64,000 nucleotides of DNA from DAISKN01 sp963716925 (GCA_963716925.1 CAVQUX010000020.1:119486-183485), one strand, 5' to 3'; counted from the stretch's first letter, positions 36,834 through 46,882 are shown. The notes: generated by a model not told the origin, from the letters alone. Made by a program: numbers and translations.

Positions 36834-39173
36834 CTATTGAACGTAGCCGAGGCTTCGAAGACGCTCGAGCTCCTCCCCGCTGACTCCCTGAGTGAGCTCC
36901 GCGTCCGATGGCAGGCGTCGATCGGCGACCCACAGTCGCCAGGATTCCAGGAGCTTCGAGAGCTCCTCGACTTTCTCCGGATGCTCTTCGGCGACGTTCA
37001 CGAGATTGAGCGGGTCCTTGCGGTGATCGAAGAGCTCGAACTCGGGCCTGCCCGCGGGTCGCTCGCGATTCCGAATCAGCTTCCAGCCGTCCCACACGAT
37101 GGACGTGCTGTTCGCGGTTTGAGGATCGCGAAACGCCTCGCTCCGGGTTCTCTCCGAGATCGCGGGACGTCGGCGCCACTTTCCTCCGTCCTGAAGGAGC
37201 GGCAAAAGACTCCGCCCCTGCATCGTCTCCGGCATGGAAAGACCGGAAAGCTCGAGAAGCGTCGGGGCGAGGTCGATCGACTGCACGGTCTCTTCGACGA
37301 CTTTTCCGGCGGGCACCCGACCCGCGCCCCAAAGAATGAGCGGAACGTTGGTCATCTCCCCGTAGAGGCTGTTCCCGTTGAAGTGCATCCCGTGATCCAG
37401 GAACTCTTCCCCGTGGTCGCTGATGAATCCCACGATGGTCTCGTTCTCGATCCCGAGCCCGCGGAGCTTCTCGAAGACCCGGCCGATCTCGGCGTCGACC
37501 GCGGTAATCGAGCCATCGTACCAGTCGATCTCGCGCCCTACGAAACGTGCGGCGTCGATGCCCGCCCGGTCGAGATCTTCTCTCCTCGCCATTGCCAACC
37601 TTCGCCACCGAGGGGGGATGAAGGGCCGGAGGTTCTCGATCTCGCGAAGGTGCTCCTCCCTCCACGCGGGATCGGCCCAAGTCCTATCGTACGGGGCGTA
37701 GGGCTCGAACGGCGGATGGGGATCGAGCACGTGAAGAAACGCGAAGAAGGGTACGTCCCGGTGGAGATCGAGCCACGGGAGGAGTCGGTCCACGAACCTC
37801 CGTCCGTTCTTGCTGCTGCTCCATCCTTCGGGAAACTTCACCGAGCCGGGCTCGTGCAGTTCCTCGACACCCTGGTGGAGGCTCGTCAGCCTGCCGGTGA
37901 AGCCGTTCGCCGCGGAGGCCCAGGTCGCATAGCCGGCCTGACGATAGACTTCGGCGAGCGTCACCGCGGAGCTCGGCAGCCGATCGGAGACGTCCACGAT
38001 CCGCTGGGTGCTCGGATAGAGCGAAGACAGGATCGATGGGATCGAAACCTTCGTAAAGTCCGCCTGCGACTGGTCGTCGCGAAACAAAGTCCCCTCGTCC
38101 GCCATGCGTCTCAGGTTGGGCGCCGTCGCTCTCTCGTACGCATAGGTCTCGAGGTGGTCCCGGCGGAGCGAATCCACGAGGATCAGGATGACGCCTCGAG
38201 GCGCGCCGGACGCGGAGGGCGCGGGGTGGTGGCTCCGCACCACGGGGGAGCCCCAGAAACCGAGCGTACCCGGCTCCGGAGCCTCGAGCGAGAGCGCCAG
38301 AGTGACCTTCTCGCCGCCGTAGTCCTCGAGACCCACCGAGGCGCCCTCCCACCGGTAGGGCTCCTCGACCGTTCGCTCCTGAAGAATCCGCTCTTCCTTC
38401 CCTGGCAACGTAACCCCGACCCGGAATCGCACCGAGCGGGCCTCGACCGTACCGACCGCGAGGTCGAGCCACGGCCGCTCCGGGAGCGTCAGCTCGAATC
38501 GCACCGTCTGGGGAGCCCGCGTGACGAGGGTCTCTCGATAAATCTCCGAAAGACCTTGCCAGCTCACACCCGAGGGAATGCTCGCGAGGTGCTCCTTCCG
38601 AGGGATGAGTCGCAAGGACTCGATCTCGAACTCCGCGCCTCTCTCGTCGGTCGGGCGGATCAGCACGTGCCGAATGAGTCTCGAAGGGATCGATCGACCC
38701 AGCACCAGCGAGTAGGTTTCGAGCTTGTCCGACGGGACAAGCGGACTCGAGAGCGGCCACTGCAGCGTCCGTGCCCTCGAGGTCTCGGCCTCGAAGTCGA
38801 TGTCTTTCTCCCCCGTGAAGGAGATGGAGAGATTCGACCCCTTGGACGCGCGGAGACGCAACTCGACTGCGTGTAGCGTGTCCTCCTCCTCGAGGCCGGT
38901 AGCCCTCTCGACGTGAACGATGGGTACGTCGGTGGTCGCGCGCCCTGTAAGCCGTCCCTTCGCGACGCGAAGGTTCGACACTCCCGGCCCCGCTTCGAAG
39001 CCATGCGCCTCCCCGTCGAAACGCCACACGATGGGGCTCGGAGTGAGTATGGACGTAGAGCCTTCGACGACCGCGGTCTGAAAGAGGTCGACGAGGGGGA
39101 CGGTGGTATCCACCGGCGGCGACGAGCACCCGATCGAGACCAGGAACATCGTGGCCATGAGGCGTGGCGACAT
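36834..39173 (-). CDS. Sulfatase-fold lipoprotein with non-standard nucleophile motif
   Basis: A 779-residue protein. A lipoprotein signal (lipobox SIGC) leads into ~330 residues of beta-rich unknown sequence, then an alkaline-phosphatase/sulfatase-fold domain: ILILVDSLRRDHLETYAY, the candidate nucleophile in FTKVSIPSILSSLYPS, and metal ligands in FISDHGEEFLDHGMHF. The usual C/S-x-P-S-R is here S-I-P-S-I, lacking the Arg, so formylglycine formation and true sulfatase action are doubtful; a phosphotransferase or phosphodiesterase role is possible. The C-terminus ends ELERLRSLGYVQ, a tail I know from related secreted proteins. It follows ileS by 16 bp. Confidence 0.82.
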   Translation of the reverse strand: MSPRLMATMFLVSIGCSSPPVDTTVPLVDLFQTAVVEGSTSILTPSPIVWRFDGEAHGFEAGPGVSNLRVAKGRLTGRATTDVPIVHVERATGLEEEDTLHAVELRLRASKGSNLSISFTGEKDIDFEAETSRARTLQWPLSSPLVPSDKLETYSLVLGRSIPSRLIRHVLIRPTDERGAEFEIESLRLIPRKEHLASIPSGVSWQGLSEIYRETLVTRAPQTVRFELTLPERPWLDLAVGTVEARSVRFRVGVTLPGKEERILQERTVEEPYRWEGASVGLEDYGGEKVTLALSLEAPEPGTLGFWGSPVVRSHHPAPSASGAPRGVILILVDSLRRDHLETYAYERATAPNLRRMADEGTLFRDDQSQADFTKVSIPSILSSLYPSTQRIVDVSDRLPSSAVTLAEVYRQAGYATWASAANGFTGRLTSLHQGVEELHEPGSVKFPEGWSSSKNGRRFVDRLLPWLDLHRDVPFFAFLHVLDPHPPFEPYAPYDRTWADPAWREEHLREIENLRPFIPPRWRRLAMARREDLDRAGIDAARFVGREIDWYDGSITAVDAEIGRVFEKLRGLGIENETIVGFISDHGEEFLDHGMHFNGNSLYGEMTNVPLILWGAGRVPAGKVVEETVQSIDLAPTLLELSGLSMPETMQGRSLLPLLQDGGKWRRRPAISERTRSEAFRDPQTANSTSIVWDGWKLIRNRERPAGRPEFELFDHRKDPLNLVNVAEEHPEKVEELSKLLESWRLWVADRRLPSDAELTQGVSGEELERLRSLGYVQ

Positions 39174-39189
39174 CGGTCGCCTCCTTCGA

Positions 39190-42100
39190 TTACGCGTTCG
39201 CCAGAGTGATCCTTGCCGGCTCGCCTTCGATGTCGACTTCTCGGGTGCTCCCCTCCAGGCGCTCCGAAACCTCGATGCAGAGGGTCTCTTTCATCAAATC
39301 CTCTCGCCGGGCCTCGAGGATTCGCTTCAACGAATCCGAGCCCTGGATCGAGAGACGGATGCGCTGCGTGTACTCGAGGCCCAGGTCCTTCCGGAACGTC
39401 TGGATGCGGCTCAGGAGCTCGCGGTACTTCCCTTCCTCGAGAAGCGCCTCGGTGAGCTCCGTCGAAAGAACCACCACCGCGGTCTCGTCCCCGGCGGCGG
39501 CGTAGCCCTCCTTCGCCTGGACCGTGACCTCGATGTCCTCGAGCTCGAGCTCGAGCGGCTCCCCGTCGACCTCGATCGCTGCCTTCCCCTTCGCGAGGAG
39601 CGAAGCGCGCAGGCGGCTCCCGTCCGCGACCTCCATCGCTTTTTTGACCGCCGGCATCTTCTTTCCCACACGCGGGCCGAGACGGCGGAAGTTCGGCTTC
39701 ACCTTGTACTCGACGTGCTCCTCGGTCCCGTGAACGAAGCGCACTTCCTGGACGTTGAGCTCTTCGGCGATGAGGGCGGCGTAGCGTGAGACGCGGGCGT
39801 CGAGTTTCGCGTTCGAGAGCGTGACTTCCGCCTTCGACAGCGGCTGCCGCACTTTGAGCCTGTTGTCGGTCCGGACCCGAAGACCGAGAGACACGATGCC
39901 GCGGACGATGGCCATTTCTTCGTTGAGGGCGGCGTCGATCCGGGAGAGGTCGGGCTCGGGATAGTCGTCGAGGTGGACGCTCTCCTTCGCCTTCGCGCCC
40001 AGCGGGCGGCGAACGAGGTTCTGGTAGATCTCTTCGGTCACGAAGGGGACGAGCGGCGCTGCGAGCCGGGCGACGTTGGTGAGCACTTCGTAGAGCGTCG
40101 CGTAGGCGTCGAGCTTGTCCTCGTCCCGCTCGGACTTCCAGAAACGAGGGCGGTTGCGCCTTACGTACCAGTTCGAGAGCGCGTCCACGAAATCGGTGAG
40201 CGCCCGCGCCGCCTCGTAGGACTGATAGTCGTCGAGGTACGCGATGCATTTCCGCTCGAGCTCGGCGAGCTCCGAAAGAATCCATCGATCGAGGAAACTC
40301 CTTTGGGAGATGGGCCGTCCCTTCTCCTTCACAGGATCGAAGTCGTCGATCGGCGCGAAGATGGTGAAGAACGAGTACACGTTCCGGAGCTTGATCGGGA
40401 ACTCCTTCTGGAGCGCCCGTACGTTTCCGAGCGAGTGGCGCTTGTTGTTCCAGGGAGGGTTCGAGGCGAGGAAGAACCACCGGAACGCGTCGGCGCCGGG
40501 AGCGGGGGTCGCAGGGTCTTCGATCGTCACCCTCTCCTCGGCGGGGAGCCGCGGAACGTCCGCGGGGAGGAGCTTCACCCCGCGGGACGAAAGAGACACC
40601 CCGAGTCGCCCCACGACCTCGTCGGGGAGGACGACCACGCGCCTCGGAAGGCCTTTGGCGGGTTCGACGGCGAGCTCCACGAAGTGGTCCGGGTGAGCCG
40701 CGCTGTAGACGCGAACCGTCACTCCGGGATGGACGTCGAGTCCTTCGAGGTCCTCGCGCGCGATGAGCGCCTTGCCTTCCGCCAGCTCGACGCCCGCGGA
40801 GGGCCCGGAGATCGCCGCGAACTCCATCGCAACCTTCTCCAGGATGACCTCGGGCGGCGTGTAGTTCCCCTTCGACTTCGACTCTTTCTTCCCCTCCTTG
40901 TCGTTCACGTGGCCGAGAACGATGCAGGTCTTGTAGGGATGAGGGAACGGCCGCTCGAAGACCAGGGTCGAGATCATGAGCATCGAGTAGAACCATCCCC
41001 GCGTCTGGTCGATGGCTTCGCACGATGTAATCCGAAGGGAACGTCGCGGCGAACTCGTCGTGTCCGGCGCGCGGATAGCCCCACTGAGCGAAGGGCATGC
41101 TTCCGGAGTCGAACCAGCAGTCGATGACCTCGGGAACGCGCCGGTACACTCCGGGCTCGCCGGGCTCGGTGAACGTGACTTCGTCGATCCAGGGCTTGTG
41201 CACGATGAGGTGCTCGGAGAGGTCCGGGTTCACCTCTTTCGCCGCCTCGAAGGCTTCGAACGCCTCCGGGTTCTTCGCGAGAATCTCGGCGACCGAGGTC
41301 GGCGCCGCCATCCGGCCGGTCACGTCGTTGATCCAGATGTTGAGGGGCGTCCCCCAGTAGCGCTCGCGGGAGAGCGCCCAGTCGACGTTGTTCTGGAGAA
41401 AATCGCCGAAACGGCCTTCCTTGATGTGCTCGGGGATCCAGTTCACCGCCCGGTTGTTCGCGATGGCGTCGTCCTTCAGCGCCGTCGTCCGGATGAACCA
41501 TGCGGGCCGGGCGAACTGGATCAGAGGATCCTCGTCGGCGCGCCAGCAGAACGGGTACTCGTGGCGATAGGTCTCGTGATGAACGAGAAGACCGCGTTCC
41601 TTGAGGTAGCGGACGATCTCCTTGTCCGCGTCCTTGACCCACATGCCCTGGAGCCGTGGAATATCGGCGGTGAATCGCCCGTCGGGGGTGATGGCGCAGA
41701 GAAGCGGCGCCTGGGTGGGATCGAGGTAGCCCGAGACGATCTTCTGGTGGAGCTCGTGGTCTACCTCGCCGAAGGCCGGGGCTTCGTGGACGAGGCCGGT
41801 CCCCTGATCGAGCTCGACGAACTCCGCGGCGAGCACCTTCCAGTACAGGGGCTCGAATGCGCCGTGCTTCGTCTCGACTTCCCTGCCGCCGTACTTCTCG
41901 TAGTACTCCTCGAATGGAGGCCGATATCGCTTTCCGAGAAATGCCGAACCCTTCGCCTCGCGGACCACGGGGAGCTCCCGGCCGACCTTCGCCGCGAGTG
42001 CTTCGCGCAGCCCGGCCGCGACCACCAGCTTTCGTTCGCCGTCCTGGACGACGACGTAGTCGAAATCCGGCTTCACCGCCGCGTACATGTTGGACGGGAG

Positions 42101-42802
42101 GGTCCACGGGGTGGTGGTCCAGACGAGAAGCGAGGTGTCGGGCTCGTCGAGGAGCGGGAACGCGACGAAGACCGACGGATCGTCGACGGTCTTGTAGCCT
42201 TGACCCACCTCGGCCGCCGAGAGCGCCGTTCCTCCCTGCGCCCACCACCAGACGACTTTGTGACCTTTATATAGGAGGTTCTTCTCGAGGAGACGCGAGA
42301 GCGCCCACCAGACGCTCTCGATGTAGTCCTTGTGGTAGGTGACGTAGGCGTCGCGGAGGTCGAGCCAGTGGCCCATCTGCTCCGTCATCCGCTCCCACTC
42401 CTTTGTGTAGCGGAAGACGGAGTCCTTGCAGCGCTGAATGAACGCCTCGACTCCGTAGGCCTCGATATCCGCCTTGCCGTGGATTCCGAGCTCTTTCTCG
42501 ACCTCGACCTCGACCGGAAGCCCGTGCGTATCCCAGCCCGCCTTGCGCGGCGCGTAGAAGCCGCGCATCGTCCGATAGCGGGGGAAGATGTCCTTGAAGA
42601 CCCGCGTCAGCACGTGGCCGTTGTGCGGCTTTCCGTTCGCCGTCGGAGGCCCGTCGTGCCAGACGAAGCTCGGAGCGCCGCGGCGCATCTCGACGCTCTT
42701 CTCGAAAATCCGGTTCTCTTTCCAGAAGGCGCGGACCGCTTCCTCGGCTTTCGGGAAGTCGACGACGGCCTCCGCCTTCAAGAATCGGGGCGAGTCGGTC
42801 AT
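39190..42802 (-). CDS. ileS: Isoleucyl-tRNA synthetase, eukaryote-like type, frameshifted
   Basis: An IleRS of about 1203 residues once a single extra base near 41021 is removed. The upstream frame has HIGH as PHNGHVLTR and ends SDYIV; the downstream frame continues EAIDQTRGWFYSMLM, then KESKSKGN for the KMSKS loop, anticodon-binding domain, and a C-terminal DUF5915-like region (ELNVQEVRFV). Between the KSKGN loop and PGADAFRWFF about 100 residues are inserted (about 40503-40825), a feature I recall from relatives. The gene length (3n+1) fits exactly one inserted base. As an essential gene, the break is almost surely a sequence error. Confidence 0.93.
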
Positions 42803-42808
42803 AAGAGG

Positions 42809-43540
42809 CTATCTTAACGCTTGCAGAAGCTCTTCGATCAGAGTGTCGAGATAGCCGTTCAAGCCTTCGCTCGATTCGGCGCCGAGCTCTTTCGATTGGA
42901 ACGTCAGCGTCTTCGCTTCCTCGAGGTCCCGCCGCGCGCCCTCGGCGTCGCCGGTAATGTTGCGCATCGAAGCGGCGATGACCAGAGTCTCCTTCCGCGT
43001 GGACGAAGGCTGCTTCAGGAGCTTCTCGGCAATCTCGAGCGCCTTCAGGCGAGCCCTGCGCGCCTCGTCCCCGCGGCCCGCGGCCTCGAGGTGATACCCC
43101 TGAACGCGGCGGAACTCGCACCAGAATGTGTCATCGCGCCCGAGAACCTCGTACACCTTCTCGGCGATCGGAAGCCGCGCGACCATCGGAATCTCGAAAT
43201 ACGGAACGAGCGGGCCTTCGATCGAGGCCTCCCTCTCGAGCATCTTCGCGAGCTCAGGGACTTTCTCCGGGGGAATCGCGTCGAAGTCCGTCATGTACGC
43301 GGTCAGCCGGCATTTCTTGCAGGTATAGAGAAACTTGTCCGTCGTCGCCGGCCAGAACACGTACTGGAGCTTCGACGGCTCCTGGTATACGTAGCTCCCG
43401 TAGCTCCCCGGAACCTGGAACTCGTTCACCGTTCCGCAGACCGGACAGGTGACCTGTGTCGGAAGCCACGTGGTGGCGATAGCGTTCGACGCGAGAACGA
43501 GGAGCAGCGCAAGGGCAGAACCGAAATCGAGCTTCTTCAT
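42809..43540 (-). CDS. Exported CpXC/DUF2225-like zinc-binding protein
   Basis: A 243-residue protein with a signal peptide (KLDFGSALALLLVLASNAIA), two CxxC pairs (VTCPVCGTVNEF and YTCKKCRLTAYM) and an alpha-helical C-terminal half with TPR-like composition (RRARLKALEIAEKLL). The pattern fits the CpXC/DUF2225 proteins, whose function is unknown. It ends 6 bp before ileS and so is the upstream member of that operon. Confidence 0.78.
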   Translation of the reverse strand: MKKLDFGSALALLLVLASNAIATTWLPTQVTCPVCGTVNEFQVPGSYGSYVYQEPSKLQYVFWPATTDKFLYTCKKCRLTAYMTDFDAIPPEKVPELAKMLEREASIEGPLVPYFEIPMVARLPIAEKVYEVLGRDDTFWCEFRRVQGYHLEAAGRGDEARRARLKALEIAEKLLKQPSSTRKETLVIAASMRNITGDAEGARRDLEEAKTLTFQSKELGAESSEGLNGYLDTLIEELLQALR

Positions 43541-43566
43541 GTCTCTTCAGACGAATTCTAGCATTC

Positions 43567-43596
43567 TTGACACGTGACCAATTAGTCACATATACT
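43567..43596 (+). promoter_or_regulatory. Strong sigma-70-type promoter of the ArsR-SRPBCC gene
   Basis: TTGACA at 43567-43572 and TATACT at 43591-43596 are separated by 18 bases. The start ATG at 43604 lies only seven bases after the -10 box, so transcription should begin at or next to the start codon (leaderless mRNA). Confidence 0.75.
43574..43589. promoter_or_regulatory. Palindromic operator GTGAC-N6-GTCAC inside the promoter spacer
   Basis: GTGAC CAATTA GTCAC fills the space between the -35 and -10 boxes. Position and symmetry fit an ArsR-type autorepressor site; I recall ACCAATTGGT-like operators for this regulator class. A bound dimer would block RNA polymerase. Confidence 0.7.
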
Positions 43597-43603
43597 ACGG
43601 GGC

Positions 43604-44359
43604 ATGGACGCGGTGTTCCGGGCCCTCGCCGACCCGACTCGCCGGAAACTGCTCGACCAGCTCTTCAAGAAGGATGGGCAGACTCTGGGCGCGCTCGAGG
43701 GTCGTCTCCCCATGACCCGCTTCGGCGTGATGAAGCACCTGCGGGTCCTCGAGGAGGCGGGCCTCGTCGTGACCAGGCGGCGGGGGCGCGAGAAGCTGCA
43801 CTTCCTGAACGCTGTGCCCATTCGTCTCGTCCACGATCGCTGGGTGAGCAAGTACGCCGAGCCCTGGACGGCGACCCTGAGCAACCTCAAGAAAGGACTG
43901 GAGGAAAAGACCATGGAGAAAGTATTCGAGATCTACATCAAGACCTCTCCGGAGCGCCTGTGGGAGGCGATCACCAACCCCGCGATGAGGCGCAAGTACC
44001 ACTTCGGCGTGGGCGTCGAGTCCGACTGGACGCCCGGGTCCCGCTACCAGGGGATCACGTCGAAGTGGCCGACTCCGATCTTCGAGGGCGAGAACCTGGA
44101 GCTCGACCCGCCGCGTCGACTGGTGCAGAGCTTCAACGCGCTCTGGGGCGACGACGTGAAGCGCGAAGCGACCTCGAGAGTCACCTGGGAGATCGAGCCC
44201 GTGGGTGATTCCTGCCGGCTGACCGTCACTCACGACCAGCTCCGCGAGGGCGCCAACGAGGAGCTCTTCGGCGGATGGCCGATGGTCCTCTCCGGGTTGA
44301 AGACCCTGCTCGAGACCGGCGAGACGCTCACGACGCCCGGCTCCCTGCAGTACGCATGA
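43604..44359 (+). CDS. ArsR-family regulator fused to SRPBCC (AHSA1-like) domain
   Basis: A 251-residue fusion. Residues 1-100 form a winged helix of the ArsR type (FRALADPTRRKLLDQL, MTRFGVMKHLRVLEEAGLV) without the Cys metal box. Residues ~105-245 are an AHSA1/SRPBCC ligand-binding barrel (IKTSPERLWEAITNP, YQGITSKW, LTVTHDQL). In relatives the two parts are often adjacent genes; here one protein may sense a hydrophobic ligand directly and regulate itself through the operator in its promoter. It is divergent from the DUF2225 gene with 63 bp between starts. Confidence 0.9.
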   Translation: MDAVFRALADPTRRKLLDQLFKKDGQTLGALEGRLPMTRFGVMKHLRVLEEAGLVVTRRRGREKLHFLNAVPIRLVHDRWVSKYAEPWTATLSNLKKGLEEKTMEKVFEIYIKTSPERLWEAITNPAMRRKYHFGVGVESDWTPGSRYQGITSKWPTPIFEGENLELDPPRRLVQSFNALWGDDVKREATSRVTWEIEPVGDSCRLTVTHDQLREGANEELFGGWPMVLSGLKTLLETGETLTTPGSLQYA

Positions 44360-44395
44360 GCCGCAACGACTCCCGGAGGCCTCGGGGCCCCGAGC

Positions 44396-44598
44396 TCAGT
44401 GTTTCAGGGCCGCCAGGGTGTCCAGGAAGCTCACGTACTTGAACTGCGTCGCGCCATCGAACTCGTAACCGTTGATGTCGCCGCTGTCCGGCGGCTCGGG
44501 AGCCTCGCCGTTCTGCACCACGAGCAAGCCGAGCGGATACTCCGGCGCGAGCGGCAAAGACACGTAGTCGACGCGGAGGAAAACAGATGCTGACTATG
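44396..44598 (-). pseudogene. C-terminal remnant of a beta-propeller phytase-like protein
   Basis: The minus-strand frame reads VFLRVDYVSLPLAPEYPLGL... VVQNGEAP... FDGATQFKYVSF and ends in a stop at 44396. PEYPxGLxVxQxGE and the following segment match the end of 3-phytase-type propellers. It is closed upstream by a TAG near 44598, so only about 65 C-terminal residues remain. No start or promoter is evident. Confidence 0.6.
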
Positions 44599-44722
44599 GG
44601 AGCCAGGGGTGAGGCGCTTCCCGCCAGGAACGGTCGAAAGTCCCGTAATCCCGGGGGTCCGCTGGCGTCCTTGACAAGCGCGAGCCTTCCTGAGATGTAT
44701 GGACCTGCCCAGGGAGGATGCC

Positions 44723-45946
44723 ATGACCACGATCGACCGCCGGAGTTTCCTGAAGACGACAGCCGCCGTCGGCCTGACGCCGATCCCGACCACGTTCGGA
44801 CCGGTCTCGAGCGCCCTCGATGACGACCCCCTCGGGATCCGGGCGGATTTCCGCGTTACCGAGAAGCTGACTTACATCAATACCGCGTACGTCGGGCCCA
44901 TGCCGAAGCCCGTCCACGAGGCCGCCCTCCGCTACGCCGAGGAGCAGGTGTTCACGCCGGCGGTCGGCCTCGACATCTCGATGGAAAGAAAGGAGCGGGC
45001 GAGGAAGAAGTTCGCCGAGATTGTCGGGGCGAAGCCCGAGGAAATCGCGCTTCTCTTCTCGACCAGCGACGGCGAGAACATCGTCACCCGCTCCCTCGAC
45101 CTGAAACCGGGCGACAACGTCGTCATCGACGAGCTCCATTTCATAACGACCTTCGTGCTCTACCGCGAGCTCGAGAGGGTGAAAGGCATCGAGCTCCGGA
45201 TCGTCCGGCACCAGGACGGCCGCGCGCGGATGGAGGATTTCGAACGGCTCACCGACCGGCGAACCCGGCTCATCTCCGTCGCCTGGGTCTCGAACCGCAA
45301 CGGCTACCGCCACAACCTCCCGGCGCTCGCCGATCTCGCCCATGCCAACGGCGGGTATCTGTTCGCCGACGGCATCCAGGCGCTCGGCACGTTTCCCACC
45401 AACCTCCACGAAGAGAAAGTGGACTTCGTCTGCGGGAACTCCTACAAGTGGCTGTTCTCGAGCTGGGGCGCCGCTCCCTTCTACGTGCGCGAGGAGCACC
45501 TCGAGCGTATCCAGCCCGACCGCTTCGGGCACAACCAGGTGGCGGAGACCCTCCCCGACCTCCATTTCCGCCTGCGATCCACGGCGGAGAAATACGAATA
45601 TGCCGGACTGAACTACGGCGCGGTGGCCCAGCTCGAGGCGTCTCTCGGTTTCCTCCAGCAAGTCGGCCTCGCCCGCATCGAGAAACACACGGTCGCCCTC
45701 GCCCGCGAGCTCCGGGACGGAATCGCCGAGCTGGGATACGAGATGTTCACTCCGCCCGACAACCCATCGGCCATCGTGAGCTTCATCCACGGCCGCGACC
45801 CGAAGCGCGTCAAGCAGGTTCTCGACGAGGAGAACATCAGCGTGACCCTGCGCGAGGAGAACAAGCAGATCCGCGCGAGCGTCGCTCTGTTCAACAACCG
45901 GCGTGACATCGCGCACCTGCTCGAGGCTCTGAAGAAGTTGGCCTGA
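44723..45946 (+). CDS. Tat-exported class V aminotransferase
   Basis: A 407-residue PLP enzyme of the class V (cysteine desulfurase / isopenicillin N epimerase-like) family. I start at ATG 44723, after GGGAGGATGCC, giving a twin-arginine signal (DRRSFLKTTAAVGLTPIP). The cofactor Asp is in LFADGIQALG and the Schiff-base Lys in GNSYKWLFSS. A persulfide-forming Cys is not seen at the expected place, so cysteine desulfurase activity is unlikely. Tat export of a folded PLP protein would put it in the periplasm; the reaction there is unknown. A TTGACA at 44671 may be its -35 box, but I see no good -10. Confidence 0.85.
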   Translation: MTTIDRRSFLKTTAAVGLTPIPTTFGPVSSALDDDPLGIRADFRVTEKLTYINTAYVGPMPKPVHEAALRYAEEQVFTPAVGLDISMERKERARKKFAEIVGAKPEEIALLFSTSDGENIVTRSLDLKPGDNVVIDELHFITTFVLYRELERVKGIELRIVRHQDGRARMEDFERLTDRRTRLISVAWVSNRNGYRHNLPALADLAHANGGYLFADGIQALGTFPTNLHEEKVDFVCGNSYKWLFSSWGAAPFYVREEHLERIQPDRFGHNQVAETLPDLHFRLRSTAEKYEYAGLNYGAVAQLEASLGFLQQVGLARIEKHTVALARELRDGIAELGYEMFTPPDNPSAIVSFIHGRDPKRVKQVLDEENISVTLREENKQIRASVALFNNRRDIAHLLEALKKLA

Positions 45947-46175
45947 AGGTGGGTTAGCCTCTTCGGGCTCCCGCAACTTCGAGGAGCGGTCTCGCGCCGA
46001 GATTGGCGCTCCGGCTGGGCGGCAGCACTTGCCCCGACCCGGGACCGGAGATATATTCCCCCACGGATCCGGCGCGGCTGATCGCTCGTAAACAGCGACC
46101 TCTTGCTGACCACCCTGCACGCTGCCCCGTGCCCTTCCGGGTCGAGCCGTACCGTCGTTCCCAAGGAGGTATCTC

Positions 46176-46850
46176 GTGCGAAACTTCTTCAAGATATTGA
46201 TCGGGATCTCGATTCTTCTCTCTGCATGCGGAGGCGGCGATCCAGAAGCGGAGGTCGTGAGCGCGTTCTTCACTGCGGTCCAGAAGGGTGACCGAGCGGG
46301 TGCCGAGCGCGTCTCGCTGGCCTCGTTCGAGGGTGAGCCCGCGTCGTGGGAAATCGTCGAGCGAGGGACCGAATCGGAGGCAGCGTTCCAGCTCGCGGAT
46401 CTCGAGGCGCAGCTGAAGAGCAAACGAGATGAAGTCAAGGCCCAGAAAGATGGAAATGCGAGTTTCATCAGCGACAACAGTGACACGTACGAGGCCTATA
46501 AGCGCAAGTACGCCGAAGACCCGTCGGCGCCTTTCCAGGGAGCGCTCGCGACGTTTCACCAGGAGCTACAGGAGAGGCAGGGGCGCTTGGCCCAGCTCCA
46601 GGCCGACTCCGACCAATTGGCCCTCGACGTCGAGGCGCTCACGAACGCTGCGACGCTTTCCTTGAGTACACCGGTCGATACGAGCTTCGAGGGGAAGATC
46701 AAGGTGAAACCGCTTCAGGTCAGAGTCAAGGACAGCTCCGGGGACAAGAGTTATACGGTCCTACTGCACCGCTACGAGCTCGTCGACACCGAGCAAAGCC
46801 GGACGCCGACTCCCCGGTGGATCATCGCGGAGATTCAACCGCACGGATGA
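46176..46850 (+). CDS. Lipoprotein of unknown function
   Basis: A 224-residue protein with a lipoprotein signal (ISILLSAC, lipobox Cys about 18), a short DUF4878-like start (EAEVVSAFFTAVQKGD) and a central charged coiled coil (~65-150, rich in E, K, Q and R). The GTG start follows AAGGAGG. It is probably anchored to a membrane facing the periplasm. No function is assigned. Confidence 0.72.
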   Translation: MRNFFKILIGISILLSACGGGDPEAEVVSAFFTAVQKGDRAGAERVSLASFEGEPASWEIVERGTESEAAFQLADLEAQLKSKRDEVKAQKDGNASFISDNSDTYEAYKRKYAEDPSAPFQGALATFHQELQERQGRLAQLQADSDQLALDVEALTNAATLSLSTPVDTSFEGKIKVKPLQVRVKDSSGDKSYTVLLHRYELVDTEQSRTPTPRWIIAEIQPHG

Positions 46851-46882
46851 GGAAGACCGAGCTTCTGGGGCGGCGGGACGAC

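Noticed and set aside
34725..38876. 1383-codon open frame on the + strand
   Set aside because: It lies antisense to the S9 peptidase and the sulfatase-like lipoprotein, shows no domain and only reflects high-GC codon bias.
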